A model generated the notes under the pieces. That model was not told where the DNA came from, did no database searches, and saw only the letters and a program-made list of their open reading frames with translations. This document shows, piece after piece, positions 1 through 8,071 of a stretch of DNA of 16,460 bases. A program made the position numbers and the translations under genes. Position 1 is the first letter of the stretch; the number at the start of each line of letters is the position of its first letter. Source of the DNA: UBA6544 sp049601975. GTDB taxonomy: Bacteria > Pseudomonadota > Alphaproteobacteria > UBA8366. The stretch spans positions 1-16,460 of the forward strand of contig JBMYRC010000092.1 of NCBI GenBank assembly GCA_049601975.1, written 5' to 3'.

Positions 1-72
1 GATGGTAAAGGTCGGTTTTTCGAACCGGTGGGGTTTGCCGCAATGAGGGCAATCCATGAATACCTGTGACAT
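1..72 (-). CDS. N-terminus of a small zinc-ribbon protein (partial)
   Basis: Only the first 24 codons are inside the window; the rest lies to the left. Reading leftward from the ATG at 72, the peptide begins MSQVFMDCPHCGKPHRFEKP. It contains a CPHC (CxxC) knuckle at residues 8-11, typical of half of a zinc ribbon; the second Cys pair would lie outside the window. A good Shine-Dalgarno-like GAGGT stands a few bases upstream of the ATG on the minus strand, which supports this start over the internal Met at residue 6. The gene is divergent from the antiporter gene, with 158 bp between them. I do not recognise the family. It could be a short stand-alone zinc-ribbon protein or the N-terminus of a larger enzyme. 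Confidence 0.55.
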   Translation of the reverse strand, partial: MSQVFMDCPHCGKPHRFEKPTFTI

Positions 73-230
73 CGCTACCTCAATTTTGTTTTTCCTTCGT
101 CTCCGAGTTACCACCTCCAAACTTTCTCTCTTTTGCGCCGTTCCATTCTAGCGCAATTGGCACGTCTCGCGAACCCCTCTTGAGGCTTTACGTTCGCCAC
201 CCGCCGTACGTGTGATAGATTCGACGTCAT

Positions 231-1616
231 ATGGAGCACGGTATCGAACTCACTGGATTGGCCGTCGTGGCGGCGGCAGCGACCCTATGCGGCATGGCGA
301 TGGCGCGACTGAATCAGCCCGCCATCGTCGGTTACATTCTGGCGGGGGTATTGCTGGGACCATCCGGTCTGGCGTTGGTCGGCGACCGAGGACAGATCGA
401 AGCTTTGGCCGAGCTCGGCGTGTTGATGTTGCTCTACATCATCGGGATGGAACTGTCGGTTCGTAGTTTTCGCCATATGTGGCGCATCGCGGTTTTCAGC
501 GCCGGGCTTCAGATTCTCGTCAGTTTGATCGCCGTGCTGTTTCTGGGATATGCGCTCGGCTGGCCGATGTCCCACGTCCTCCTCTTCGCCTTTGTCTTGG
601 CGCTCTCCAGCACCGCGGTCGGCGTCACGATGATGGAAGACGTGGGCGCGCTTCGCCAACGCGTGGGCCGTATCGCAGTCGGAGTACTCATCGCCCAGGA
701 TCTTGCGGTGGCGCCGATGTTAATCATTTTGACGGGCCTTTCCGTCGATGGATTCGACTTTTTTATCGTTCTGGAAATATGCCTAACCGTTGGCCTTCTT
801 ATTTTGTTAATACGATATCTCAGTCGTCGGCAGAGGTTTAATTTACCTTTCTCAAATTTGGTTCTCGGTAAGGTCGACCTTAGGCCTGTCGCCGCCCTTG
901 CTTGGTGCTTCGCGGCGGCAGCTCTCGCCGGACTTGTCGGTATTTCTGCCGTCTTTGGAGCCTTTCTTGCGGGACTCATCGTCGGCAGCAGTCAACAGCG
1001 ACACGAGCTATTCGCGGCGGCGAAGCCCATCGAGAGTATTCTCTTGATGACATTTTTCCTATCCATCGGTTTGCTGATTGATCTCCAATTCCTGTGGGAC
1101 AATCTCGGCCTCGTTCTCCTGCTGTGGGCTTTTGTTACCATCTTCAAGACGGCGCTCAACACCGCGATCTTTCGAGCCATGGGAGAAAGCTGGCGACACG
1201 CCTTCCTCTCGAGCCTGTTCCTCGCGCAAATCGGCGAGTTCGGTTTTATTCTCGGCGGTGTCGCCATCGATAGCTCAATTATCGATTCCGATCTCTACCG
1301 TCTCGTCGTCGCGGTCACCGTGCTCTCCTTGATCACCAGCCCAATCTGGATGAACAGTGCCAGACGCGTCCAACACCGCGCCGCTCGACGCATGGACACC
1401 ATCGGCGGACTATTGCGGCTGGTTTATTTTCGGGAATGGCGTTTCACGCGGCGCAATAGCCGGGCACTCTACGACGCAGCTATTTGGGTCGTCACCCGTA
1501 TTGAAATTTGGGCCGAACGCCTGCGACGCTATATCCGCGAGCAAATAAAAAATCGCCGCAAAACCCAACACACTCCTCCCGATGAAGACCAAATGCGGGG
1601 GCCAGGCGATGCCTGA
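231..1616 (+). CDS. CPA2-family cation:proton antiporter (KefB-like membrane domain only)
   Basis: This is a 461-residue inner-membrane protein that probably exchanges K+ or Na+ for H+. About 11-12 hydrophobic segments run between residues ~5 and ~375. The N-terminal pattern QPAIVGYILAGVLLGPSGL and the QDLAVAP motif with Q156-D157 (the ion-binding Asp region of the Na+/H+ exchanger fold) identify the CPA2 group. Unlike KefB/KefC, there is no C-terminal Rossmann TrkA-N/RCK domain. Instead, residues ~380-461 form a short, very basic, Arg-rich cytosolic tail. An in-frame stop at 216-218 leaves ATG 231 as the first usable start; its Shine-Dalgarno is weak. The last 8 nt overlap rnhB, so the two are probably co-transcribed. 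The transported ion cannot be decided from sequence. Confidence 0.88.
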   Translation: MEHGIELTGLAVVAAAATLCGMAMARLNQPAIVGYILAGVLLGPSGLALVGDRGQIEALAELGVLMLLYIIGMELSVRSFRHMWRIAVFSAGLQILVSLIAVLFLGYALGWPMSHVLLFAFVLALSSTAVGVTMMEDVGALRQRVGRIAVGVLIAQDLAVAPMLIILTGLSVDGFDFFIVLEICLTVGLLILLIRYLSRRQRFNLPFSNLVLGKVDLRPVAALAWCFAAAALAGLVGISAVFGAFLAGLIVGSSQQRHELFAAAKPIESILLMTFFLSIGLLIDLQFLWDNLGLVLLLWAFVTIFKTALNTAIFRAMGESWRHAFLSSLFLAQIGEFGFILGGVAIDSSIIDSDLYRLVVAVTVLSLITSPIWMNSARRVQHRAARRMDTIGGLLRLVYFREWRFTRRNSRALYDAAIWVVTRIEIWAERLRRYIREQIKNRRKTQHTPPDEDQMRGPGDA

Positions 1617-2223
1617 TTTCACATTTGAACACACGTGCACTCCGCCAGTGGCCGGCGTCGACGAAGCCGGTCGTGGCCCTTGGTCCGGCCCGGTTGTCGC
1701 CGCGGCGGTAATCCTACCAACGGACGTCCTGGATCCCTATCTGCTCAACCGGCTCGACGATTCGAAGAAATTAAAAAAGGGCGTTCGCGAAGACCTACTC
1801 GCGGCACTAGAGCCAGTCGCGGATATCGGTGTCGGTGTCGCATCGCCAACCGAAATCGATAACATCAATATTCTGCAAGCGACCATGCTGGCCATGCAAC
1901 GTGCAATCGACGGCCTCTCCGAGACGCCGGTCAGCGTGTTGGTCGACGGCAATCGGGCACCCTCCATCGCAGCGGAGGTGACGACTATTGTAAAAGGGGA
2001 TTCGCTGTCTCTGTCGATCGCCGCGGCTTCAATTGTCGCCAAAGTCACCCGCGACCGGATGATGACCGTTTTGGCAGAACAATACCCTGGTTACGGCTGG
2101 GAGCGGAACGCCGGTTACGGCACCAAAGAACATAAAGAGGCGCTCACTCGGCTCGGTGTAACACCCGCCCATAGGCAAAGTTTCGCCCCCATTCGGGCGG
2201 CCGCCACTAGATATAGCGAATAA
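1609..2223 (+). CDS. rnhB: Ribonuclease HII
   Basis: This cytoplasmic endonuclease cleaves RNA in RNA-DNA hybrids and removes misincorporated ribonucleotides. With the start at 1609 it is 204 residues, a normal length. The catalytic DEDD set is complete: D18-E19 in GVDEAGRG, D113 in LVDGNR, and D131 in KGDS, followed by the conserved IAAASIVAKVTRD helix. DSKKL (residues 51-55) is also typical. The frame is open to an upstream ATG at 1582, but ATG 1609 has a G-rich Shine-Dalgarno-like stretch (GCGGGGGCCAGG) before it and gives the usual N-terminus, so I prefer it. The ATG sits inside the antiporter's last codons (8-nt overlap), suggesting translational coupling. A 98-bp AT-rich gap separates it from ccrM. 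Confidence 0.93.
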   Translation: MPDFTFEHTCTPPVAGVDEAGRGPWSGPVVAAAVILPTDVLDPYLLNRLDDSKKLKKGVREDLLAALEPVADIGVGVASPTEIDNINILQATMLAMQRAIDGLSETPVSVLVDGNRAPSIAAEVTTIVKGDSLSLSIAAASIVAKVTRDRMMTVLAEQYPGYGWERNAGYGTKEHKEALTRLGVTPAHRQSFAPIRAAATRYSE

Positions 2224-2321
2224 TAAATAATTATACTCAATATATTGGTCTAAATATTTAAGTTATTACTAGGAAAATTCTTCATGTTGACGGGATGAAT
2301 CGAATGAATCATCTTTAATAC
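2224..2321 (+). promoter_or_regulatory. AT-rich ccrM leader with two tandem GANTC sites
   Basis: Positions 2221-2320 hold only about 23 G/C bases in 100, against clearly GC-rich neighbours, so this is the likely promoter region of ccrM. Two GAATC (GANTC) sites lie at 2297-2301 and 2306-2310, inside a small repeat of GAATGAATC character. Two more (GATTC) fall just inside the ccrM reading frame at 2366-2370 and 2379-2383. I found no perfect CtrA box (TTAA-N7-TTAA) and no convincing sigma-70 pair. No rho-independent terminator for rnhB is evident either. In Caulobacter, ccrM is controlled by methylation sites in its own leader. That the same applies here is inference. Confidence 0.55.
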
Positions 2322-3419
2322 ATGATAAATGCAAAACAATACTCCAATACTCTTCCCGAGAACGAGATTCTATTGGGTGATTCATTGGAATTACTCACCT
2401 CGTTACCGGACCGCTCGGTCGACATGGTTTTTGCCGACCCGCCCTATAATCTACAGCTGACCGGCGAATTACGGCGCCCGAACGACAGCCGCGTCGACGG
2501 TGTCGATGAGGCGTGGGACAAGTTCGACGGTTTTGCTTCCTATGACGAGTTTACCTGGAAATGGCTCGACGAATGCCGTCGTGTCTTGAAGGACGATGGT
2601 ACTCTGTGGGTGATCGGTAGCTATCATAATATCTACCGCGTCGGTGCCACGTTGCAGGATTTGGGGTATTGGATTCTGAACGACGTCGTCTGGGTTAAGA
2701 CCAATCCGATGCCGAATTTCCGGGGACGCCGCTTCACGAACGCGCATGAGACGATGATTTGGTGCGCACGTTCCGCAGATTCAAAATATACCTTCAACTA
2801 CGAAGCCATGAAGGCGCTGAACGAAGACCTGCAGATGCGCAGCGATTGGGTAATGCCGATCTGCACCGGTCACGAACGATTGAAAAATGCCGAAGGCGCG
2901 AAAGCCCACCCGACGCAAAAACCGGAAGCGCTATTGCACCGCGCCATACTGGCTGCGACCAATCCGGGTGACATTATCCTCGATCCGTTTTTTGGTACCG
3001 GCACCACCGGCGCCGTCGCGAAAAAGCTTGGCCGCAAGTATTTGGGACTCGAGCGCGATGAAGCCTATGCCAAGGTCGCACGAAAGCGTTTGGCGCAAAT
3101 TCCGATGGCAGCCGACATCAGCCTGCTGCAGACACCGTCAAAGCGCAAAGAGCCGCGCATCCCATTCGGGTGGCTGGTCGAGCGCGGCCTGCTCGAGCCG
3201 GGCACCGTCCTCCATAGCCATTGCCGACGTTGGACCGCCAAGGTCCGCGGCGACGGCACCCTGATCGCTGCCGACCATCGCGGTTCTATCCACCAAGTCG
3301 GTGCCGCCGTTCAAGGAGCCGAGAGCTGCAACGGATGGACCTTCTGGTATCTACCGGGCGACGGTAAAGGTGTGCCTATTGATGTACTGCGGCAGAAACT
3401 ACGGGCCGAATTGAATTAG
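2322..3419 (+). CDS. ccrM: CcrM-type adenine-N6 DNA methyltransferase (GANTC)
   Basis: This 365-residue cell-cycle DNA methyltransferase is expected to methylate adenine in GANTC using S-adenosylmethionine. It has the beta-class motif order: the catalytic DPPY motif at residues 39-42 comes first and the SAM-binding DPFFGTGTTG at 221-230 comes later. Sequences such as WVIGSYHNIYRVG and PTQKPEALL are typical of CcrM. The C-terminal ~100 residues (about 265-360, including WLVERGLLEPG) match the extra DNA-binding (RAMA-type) domain of CcrM. The length is close to that of the Caulobacter protein. An in-frame TAA at 2316-2318 makes ATG 2322 the first possible start; it has little Shine-Dalgarno. 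Its stop overlaps the stop of the convergent dioxygenase gene by 4 nt. This is a core gene that supports an alphaproteobacterial host. Confidence 0.95.
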   Translation: MINAKQYSNTLPENEILLGDSLELLTSLPDRSVDMVFADPPYNLQLTGELRRPNDSRVDGVDEAWDKFDGFASYDEFTWKWLDECRRVLKDDGTLWVIGSYHNIYRVGATLQDLGYWILNDVVWVKTNPMPNFRGRRFTNAHETMIWCARSADSKYTFNYEAMKALNEDLQMRSDWVMPICTGHERLKNAEGAKAHPTQKPEALLHRAILAATNPGDIILDPFFGTGTTGAVAKKLGRKYLGLERDEAYAKVARKRLAQIPMAADISLLQTPSKRKEPRIPFGWLVERGLLEPGTVLHSHCRRWTAKVRGDGTLIAADHRGSIHQVGAAVQGAESCNGWTFWYLPGDGKGVPIDVLRQKLRAELN

Positions 3420-4582
3420 ATCGCCAAATCCTTGGTGAAATAATCCTTAATCACCGTATCGAACGTCTCGTCGTTGAACCGAAATTCATCCTCTCGTTCT
3501 GCAAAGGGCCGATAACTAAAGCGCTGCTCCTCGGGCCAGGCCTGATGTCGTGCATCAATGGCGACCTGGATGACGGCGGAACGTTCGAAAATCCGCTGTT
3601 CGTCGTAGACAATATTATTATCTTCCATGGCAAGCGCCGCTTTGGCACCCAAAACCGACTTTCGGCGATGAAAGCCGAATGTCAGCGAAATCCGAAGATC
3701 CGGTGAGGAATTGGCGAAAGAGCCATGCAGCATCTGGCGATTAACGATGGTAACGTCGCCAGCCTCGCACGCCAGCGGTACCGCGCCCGGTAATTGTTCG
3801 CTCCCGCCATTCTCCGCGACCAACGCCTTGATATCGATCCGCCCGAGTTTGTGACTTCCCGGCACGACCCAGAGACAATTGCCAAGGGTCGAGGGGTAGA
3901 GCTGGACCTGAAAATTGAAACCGTGAATACCCGCATCCCACTCAGGCGAGTCCCAATGCGTGACCCCGTCCTGATGCCATGAGACGGCCCCACCGAGGCC
4001 CGCCTGTTTTACGAAAATCGCATCGTTGAACGGCACGAAATCTTCGCCGTTAATGGATTCAGCCACTGCCAGCAAATGCGGATGCCCATAAAGCCGCAGA
4101 CCGGACGGCATGGAGCGGCACATGGAATACATGATAAAGACAACATCTTCCGGCACGTCGCCGTCGGGTTTCGGTTGCGCCATCTGTGTCGGGTGACGGC
4201 CGCCAAGCAATTTTGTCCCACCCCACGGATCGGCCAAGGGCTTGGTGAAACGATAGGGCAGGCGCGGATAATCAATCCCGAGTGCGGGCCGACCTTGCGC
4301 ATCCACCTTCGCGTCACGGGTGACGGGTGCGCGCTCAAGCATCTCTCCCGCGTCACGCCGCAACGCCGTGATCTCGTCTGCGTCGATGACGCCCTCGAAG
4401 ATGTAGTATCCATGTTCTTGAAAGGCGGAAAGGATATCCGGGTGCAGTTTGTCATCGGCACCGAAACGCATCGGACCTCTGTTGCCGATTTCTTGCTCAC
4501 GCTTTTGGCCGGCTTCAGCATAAGCGCGGAGCCCCGCCGCGTGTTCTTCCTTGCTCGGCGCCGCCGCTGACACATCGTTCAT
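3416..4582 (-). CDS. Phytanoyl-CoA dioxygenase (PhyH) family Fe(II)/2-oxoglutarate oxygenase
   Basis: This 388-residue cytosolic oxygenase probably hydroxylates a small organic molecule, using 2-oxoglutarate and O2. The facial triad is visible: H203-x-D205 in SWHQDGVTHW and H286 in QMLHGSFAN. R297 (PDLRIS), 11 residues after the distal His, is placed to bind 2-oxoglutarate. PGSHKLG (241-247) is also family-typical. An upstream in-frame Met at 4648 would overlap the SDR gene. ATG 4582, 4 nt after the SDR stop and preceded by GGAGG overlapping that stop, is the better start. The gene therefore forms a two-gene operon with the SDR, which may oxidise the alcohol this enzyme makes (inference). The substrate is unknown; PhyH members also include ectoine hydroxylase-like and natural-product enzymes. 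Confidence 0.85.
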   Translation of the reverse strand: MNDVSAAAPSKEEHAAGLRAYAEAGQKREQEIGNRGPMRFGADDKLHPDILSAFQEHGYYIFEGVIDADEITALRRDAGEMLERAPVTRDAKVDAQGRPALGIDYPRLPYRFTKPLADPWGGTKLLGGRHPTQMAQPKPDGDVPEDVVFIMYSMCRSMPSGLRLYGHPHLLAVAESINGEDFVPFNDAIFVKQAGLGGAVSWHQDGVTHWDSPEWDAGIHGFNFQVQLYPSTLGNCLWVVPGSHKLGRIDIKALVAENGGSEQLPGAVPLACEAGDVTIVNRQMLHGSFANSSPDLRISLTFGFHRRKSVLGAKAALAMEDNNIVYDEQRIFERSAVIQVAIDARHQAWPEEQRFSYRPFAEREDEFRFNDETFDTVIKDYFTKDLAI

Positions 4583-4586
4583 CGCC

Positions 4587-5360
4587 TTAACCTCCGATCT
4601 CTTCCGGATCATAGGATGCCCCTTGGGCACCATATCCGCCGTCAACATTTAAAATTGTGCCTGTCGTCCAGATGCATTCGTCGGACGCAAAAAAGAGCGC
4701 CGCGTTCGCAACCGCGTCGGCGGTACCATATGCGCCGACCGGAATACGATCCGTATAAGCTTTCTTGCGGGTCGGGCCGTGGTGACTGAGGCCGGTCTCT
4801 ATAGGTCCGGGGGCGATGGCGTTGACCATCACACCTTGGCCCGAAAGCTCGGTCGCCAAGACCTTACAAATATGCATCGACGCTGCCTTCGACGCACCGT
4901 AAGCGGCACCGCCCATATTGCCACGCTGGCCGGAGATCGAACCGATCTGGATGATCCGCCCACCACCCGCTTCCACCATCACTCGGGCCGCCGCCTGAGC
5001 GGTCAGGAATGAACCAGTGAGATTAATACCAATGACCCGGTTCCAATCCTCAAGCGTGGTGTCAAGCGCCAATTTGTGCAGACTGACCCCGGCATTATTG
5101 ACCAGGATATCAATCCTGCCGAACCGGCGTACGATCTCGGCCACTTGCGCTTCGCATTGGGCTGGGTCCGCGATATTGGCCTCAAAGGCTTCCGCCGTGC
5201 CGCCAGCACCGACGATGGCGGCGACCGTTAGCTCGGCGCGGGCTAAGTCGCGATCCGTACACAATACGGACGCACCTTCCTCCGCGAAACGCCGGGCCGT
5301 CGCGCCGCCCAACCCACCGCCGGCGCCCGTAACCAGAGCGGTCTTTGAATTCAGCCTCAT
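4587..5360 (-). CDS. Short-chain dehydrogenase/reductase (classical SDR)
   Basis: This 257-residue NAD(P)-dependent oxidoreductase interconverts an alcohol and a ketone. The Rossmann motif TGAGGGLG is at residues 11-18, followed by D36 at the end of beta-2 (CTDRD), which usually favours NAD(H). NNAG is at 88-91. The catalytic set is S141 (IGSISG), Y154 and K158 in YGASK, with the usual spacing. The PGPIETG and NVDGGY segments are typical of the C-terminal half. On the minus strand GGGAG lies just upstream of the ATG at 5360. It is the first gene of an operon with the PhyH-like dioxygenase, and it diverges from the broken second PhyH gene across 113 bp. The substrate cannot be assigned. Confidence 0.9.
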   Translation of the reverse strand: MRLNSKTALVTGAGGGLGGATARRFAEEGASVLCTDRDLARAELTVAAIVGAGGTAEAFEANIADPAQCEAQVAEIVRRFGRIDILVNNAGVSLHKLALDTTLEDWNRVIGINLTGSFLTAQAAARVMVEAGGGRIIQIGSISGQRGNMGGAAYGASKAASMHICKVLATELSGQGVMVNAIAPGPIETGLSHHGPTRKKAYTDRIPVGAYGTADAVANAALFFASDECIWTTGTILNVDGGYGAQGASYDPEEIGG

Positions 5361-5473
5361 TGGTTCACTCCCTTTAATCCTAATCTCTGAATATAGCGCC
5401 AGGCCGGGCTAGGGGTATTGCTTGCGGGTACGCGGAACAATTCTACCATCCCTGTTACCTCAAGGAGATTTGC

Positions 5474-6491
5474 ATGTCCGCCGTCCCGAAATATCGCAAA
5501 GCCGATTATAACGAAGGACACCCGGCAACTTTGCCGATAGCGGAAGATACGCCGCTGCCGGATCCAACAACGTTCGTGGACCCCGAATATTTCACGCTAG
5601 ATTCATCCGTTAACACGGAAGAAGCCGAGCACTTCAAAGGCGACGGGTTTATCGTCAAGCGCGGGCTCTTATCCGGAACCAATGCGTTCTCGGAGGTGAC
5701 TGATCACATTTGGCGACACGTGCCCGACGAAACAATTCGACCGAATGACACCAATACCTGGATAGACCCTTGCCACGGATCAGTGGACTGAATCGGTCTC
5801 CCTGCGGGTAGGGCTACTTGCGCGGAATAATTGGAAACTTCGATCCAAGGGCCCGGACGGTATTGGTACAGAATCATTTCTCACTGACTAAATGGCCAAT
5901 CACACGAACATGCGGCAGGTGGTGGAAGCGCTCATCGGTGGGCCGGTGCAGCCATCCCATCGCGTGCGCGGCATTTATTGCGTATTCCCGTCAGCCCCGG
6001 GCACAATAGGCCGATATAACGTCCACATCGATTACATTTCTTCGCATATCGCCGCGATGATCATCGGTAGCGAGATTGAACCGCGCGGCGGCGGTTTCAT
6101 GTTTTGGCCCGGCTCTCATACGGTTTTGCACCCGTATTGGCAGACGGTCCATGGCAGCGGGATGGCGGTCGAGCACAGCGAAGCGTTTCGCACTGCGAAA
6201 GAAAACATCCTGCGCGACACCATGCCCGTTGAATTCACCGGCTCGCCCGGCGACGTGATCTTTTGGCACCCAAGGGCACTGCATTCGGCCGGGATCAATC
6301 ATTCGGCGGAATACGGCCCTCCCGCCATTCGGATTATCATCCCCTGCGACTTCCAGCGCGCGGGCCAGAGCTATTTCGACGATCTCGACTACGGTCCCGG
6401 CGAAGAATTTCAGTGGTGGATAGACTCCCGCAACGTCGTCGAAGACATTCCCCCTACTGAAGACAACATGTGGGATGATTGGGCGATCTAA
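5474..6491 (+). pseudogene. Second PhyH-family dioxygenase, broken by a frameshift and a nonsense codon
   Basis: Two open segments belong to one ancestral gene. The first, 5474-5791, has a strong AGGAG ribosome site and 105 codons. The second, 5892-6491, has 199 codons. Between them the second segment's frame runs open from about 5766, with coding-like residues RVGLLARNNWKLRSKGPDG, until a TAA at 5889-5891, then continues as MANHTNMRQVVEALIGG. So there is one indel at about 5766-5790 (1018 nt is a multiple of three plus one) and one in-frame stop. The catalytic HID (HxD), the GGFMFWPGSH stretch, the distal His (ALHSAGINHS) and the following Arg (AIRIII) all survive in the 3' part. Healed length would be about 338 residues. 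The motifs differ from the intact PhyH at 3416-4582, so it is not a recent duplicate. Sequencing error is possible but would need two faults. Confidence 0.8.
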
Positions 6492-8005
6492 AGACGCCCC
6501 TTCATGTCGTATCCGCCAAGCGCCTTGTCAATTAGACGGTCAGGCGTTTCGAAATCGAAATTCCATAGGAATCGCTGCTTCACGATGAACGGCGCCCCGG
6601 CATAGAATTTTTCGTACTGATCATGACGTCCGGCAAACTCAGAGCCGACAGCATCCCAAGCCAGCTTCAACAATTTCACCCGATCTTCAGCCGTGACGTC
6701 CGGTGACTGCACGTATCGACGAATATCTTCACCCGCTTCCGGATGATCAAAATCAGAGACGTGGGACGGTAACTGAATCATCCCGCCACCGGCGAGATCG
6801 CGAATCACGTTCAGGAGTTCCGGGTAGATACGCGATTGCAGGACCATCGCCGCATAGTGGGTCTGCGGGTCCGGAACATAAATACCGTTCGCATTGGGTT
6901 TAGCGTTGGCGATTTGCGCCTCGAGTAAGCCTTCGTACATGGCAGACTGCACCGCGATATCGGCGATCGACCCCTGGACCGGCGGGATCGGCCAGACACC
7001 GTTCATTTCCGTGATCCGTTTGGCGAGGCCGGTGAGAAACTTCAGTTTCGTCGAAAACCTGATCTGCGCCTGATTGTTGCCGAGAACATGCGCCGGCGTC
7101 TTAAACCATTGATCACTGCACAGTTCCGTATCCTTGTAGATGAATATATATTCCCACGGCACGAAGACGTTGTCGTAAACGACAAGGGAATCGGTCTCGT
7201 CGAACCGCGACGCCAACGGGTAGTCGAAAATACTGGAGGCGGCGCCCGCGTAAGAACGTCGGGAATAAATTTTCACTCCAAGCGCATTCGCGGGTACGAT
7301 CAAGGAGACCGCGTGATTCTCGTCACCCGGCCGCAACGGGTGAATCGTCGACAGGTGGATGTAGTCGGCGAATACCGCGCCCGTGCCAAGCATCTGTGCG
7401 CCCTTGATTATCACGCCATCTTCGCGCTCCTCGACAACGCCCGCGTAGAGGTCCGGCGGGTTCTGCTGATGGGCTGGTTTCGAGCGGTCGATCTGTGGCG
7501 GCACGATCGTGTAGGCGATGTAAATATCGTTATCGCGGAGGTACTCGTAAATTTTGACCGCATTCGCGGCGTTTTTCTCATTGCCGTTGCGCGCCAGAAC
7601 CTCAGGGGCGGCGGCGTAACCCGTAAAGAAGCCCGCGACGTGATCCGGAGTGCGCCCCATGAAACCAAAGCTCTCCTCGGCCCATCGCTCGATGGCGCCG
7701 CGCCGTTGCCGCAATGCCTCGACCGAATCCGGCAATTGCCAGATACGATTGACCGGCTGTCCCGTCGTCGGCGACGTGTAGGTCATCAATGCCGCATTCG
7801 CCGGGTCGCTGGAAATATCGAAAAGCGACGCCATCGTCCGCGCGGTCTCCGCAAATGCCGGATGCGTCGTGACGTCTTTCACTTCTTCGCCGTCGACAAA
7901 GACCCGCCGTCCGTCATTAGAGATAGCATCGAGAAACTGCTGCCCGGTCCGCAAGCCACCCGGCAGGCGGTCGTCCTTAAAGGGAATGGTGGTCGGGTTC
8001 GGCAT
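6488..8005 (-). CDS. HpaB-family (class D) flavin-dependent monooxygenase
   Basis: This is a 505-residue oxygenase of the 4-hydroxyphenylacetate 3-monooxygenase / PvcC group. These enzymes use reduced FAD or FMN from a separate reductase to hydroxylate aromatic rings, usually phenols. The family signature GRTPDH is at residues 117-122, preceded by the RRGAIERWAEESFG helix. Later segments such as VYDNVFVPWEYIFIY and DLAGGGMIQLPS match the acyl-CoA-dehydrogenase-like core. Length is normal (~480-520). A GGGAG ribosome site precedes the ATG at 8005 on the minus strand. The gene diverges from the MarR regulator across 107 bp, suggesting common control. Its stop overlaps the stop of the broken dioxygenase by 4 nt. 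No HpaC-type reductase is in the window. The exact substrate is unknown. Confidence 0.87.
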   Translation of the reverse strand: MPNPTTIPFKDDRLPGGLRTGQQFLDAISNDGRRVFVDGEEVKDVTTHPAFAETARTMASLFDISSDPANAALMTYTSPTTGQPVNRIWQLPDSVEALRQRRGAIERWAEESFGFMGRTPDHVAGFFTGYAAAPEVLARNGNEKNAANAVKIYEYLRDNDIYIAYTIVPPQIDRSKPAHQQNPPDLYAGVVEEREDGVIIKGAQMLGTGAVFADYIHLSTIHPLRPGDENHAVSLIVPANALGVKIYSRRSYAGAASSIFDYPLASRFDETDSLVVYDNVFVPWEYIFIYKDTELCSDQWFKTPAHVLGNNQAQIRFSTKLKFLTGLAKRITEMNGVWPIPPVQGSIADIAVQSAMYEGLLEAQIANAKPNANGIYVPDPQTHYAAMVLQSRIYPELLNVIRDLAGGGMIQLPSHVSDFDHPEAGEDIRRYVQSPDVTAEDRVKLLKLAWDAVGSEFAGRHDQYEKFYAGAPFIVKQRFLWNFDFETPDRLIDKALGGYDMKGRL

Positions 8006-8055
8006 AACGGGCTCCCTGCATCTGATCCATCGTACGGTTACAGAATTTTATATAA

Positions 8056-8071
8056 GAGACATAGCTATCTC
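8056..8071. promoter_or_regulatory. Candidate MarR operator in the divergent promoter region
   Basis: The 107-bp gap between the HpaB-type gene and the MarR gene contains the partly palindromic 16-mer GAGACATAGCTATCTC. Its outer four bases on each side are perfect inverted repeats (GAGA...TCTC), and an ATAGCTAT self-complementary core lies within it. AT-rich TATATA-like and TTATATT stretches flank it, as expected for two back-to-back promoters. The size and position fit a MarR-family operator. The assignment is inference from position and symmetry only. Confidence 0.4.

Noticed and set aside
160..200. TTGGCACG element upstream of the antiporter resembling a sigma-54 or sigma-70 promoter
   Set aside because: GG-to-GC spacing is 8, not 10, for sigma-54, and no acceptable -10 lies 16-18 nt downstream for sigma-70.
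2240..2275. CtrA box in the ccrM promoter region
   Set aside because: A single TTAA at 2258-2261 is present, but the second half-site at N7 spacing reads CTAG.
4076..4570. 164-codon rightward open frame opposite the PhyH gene
   Set aside because: Antisense shadow; the minus strand carries the full dioxygenase motif set.
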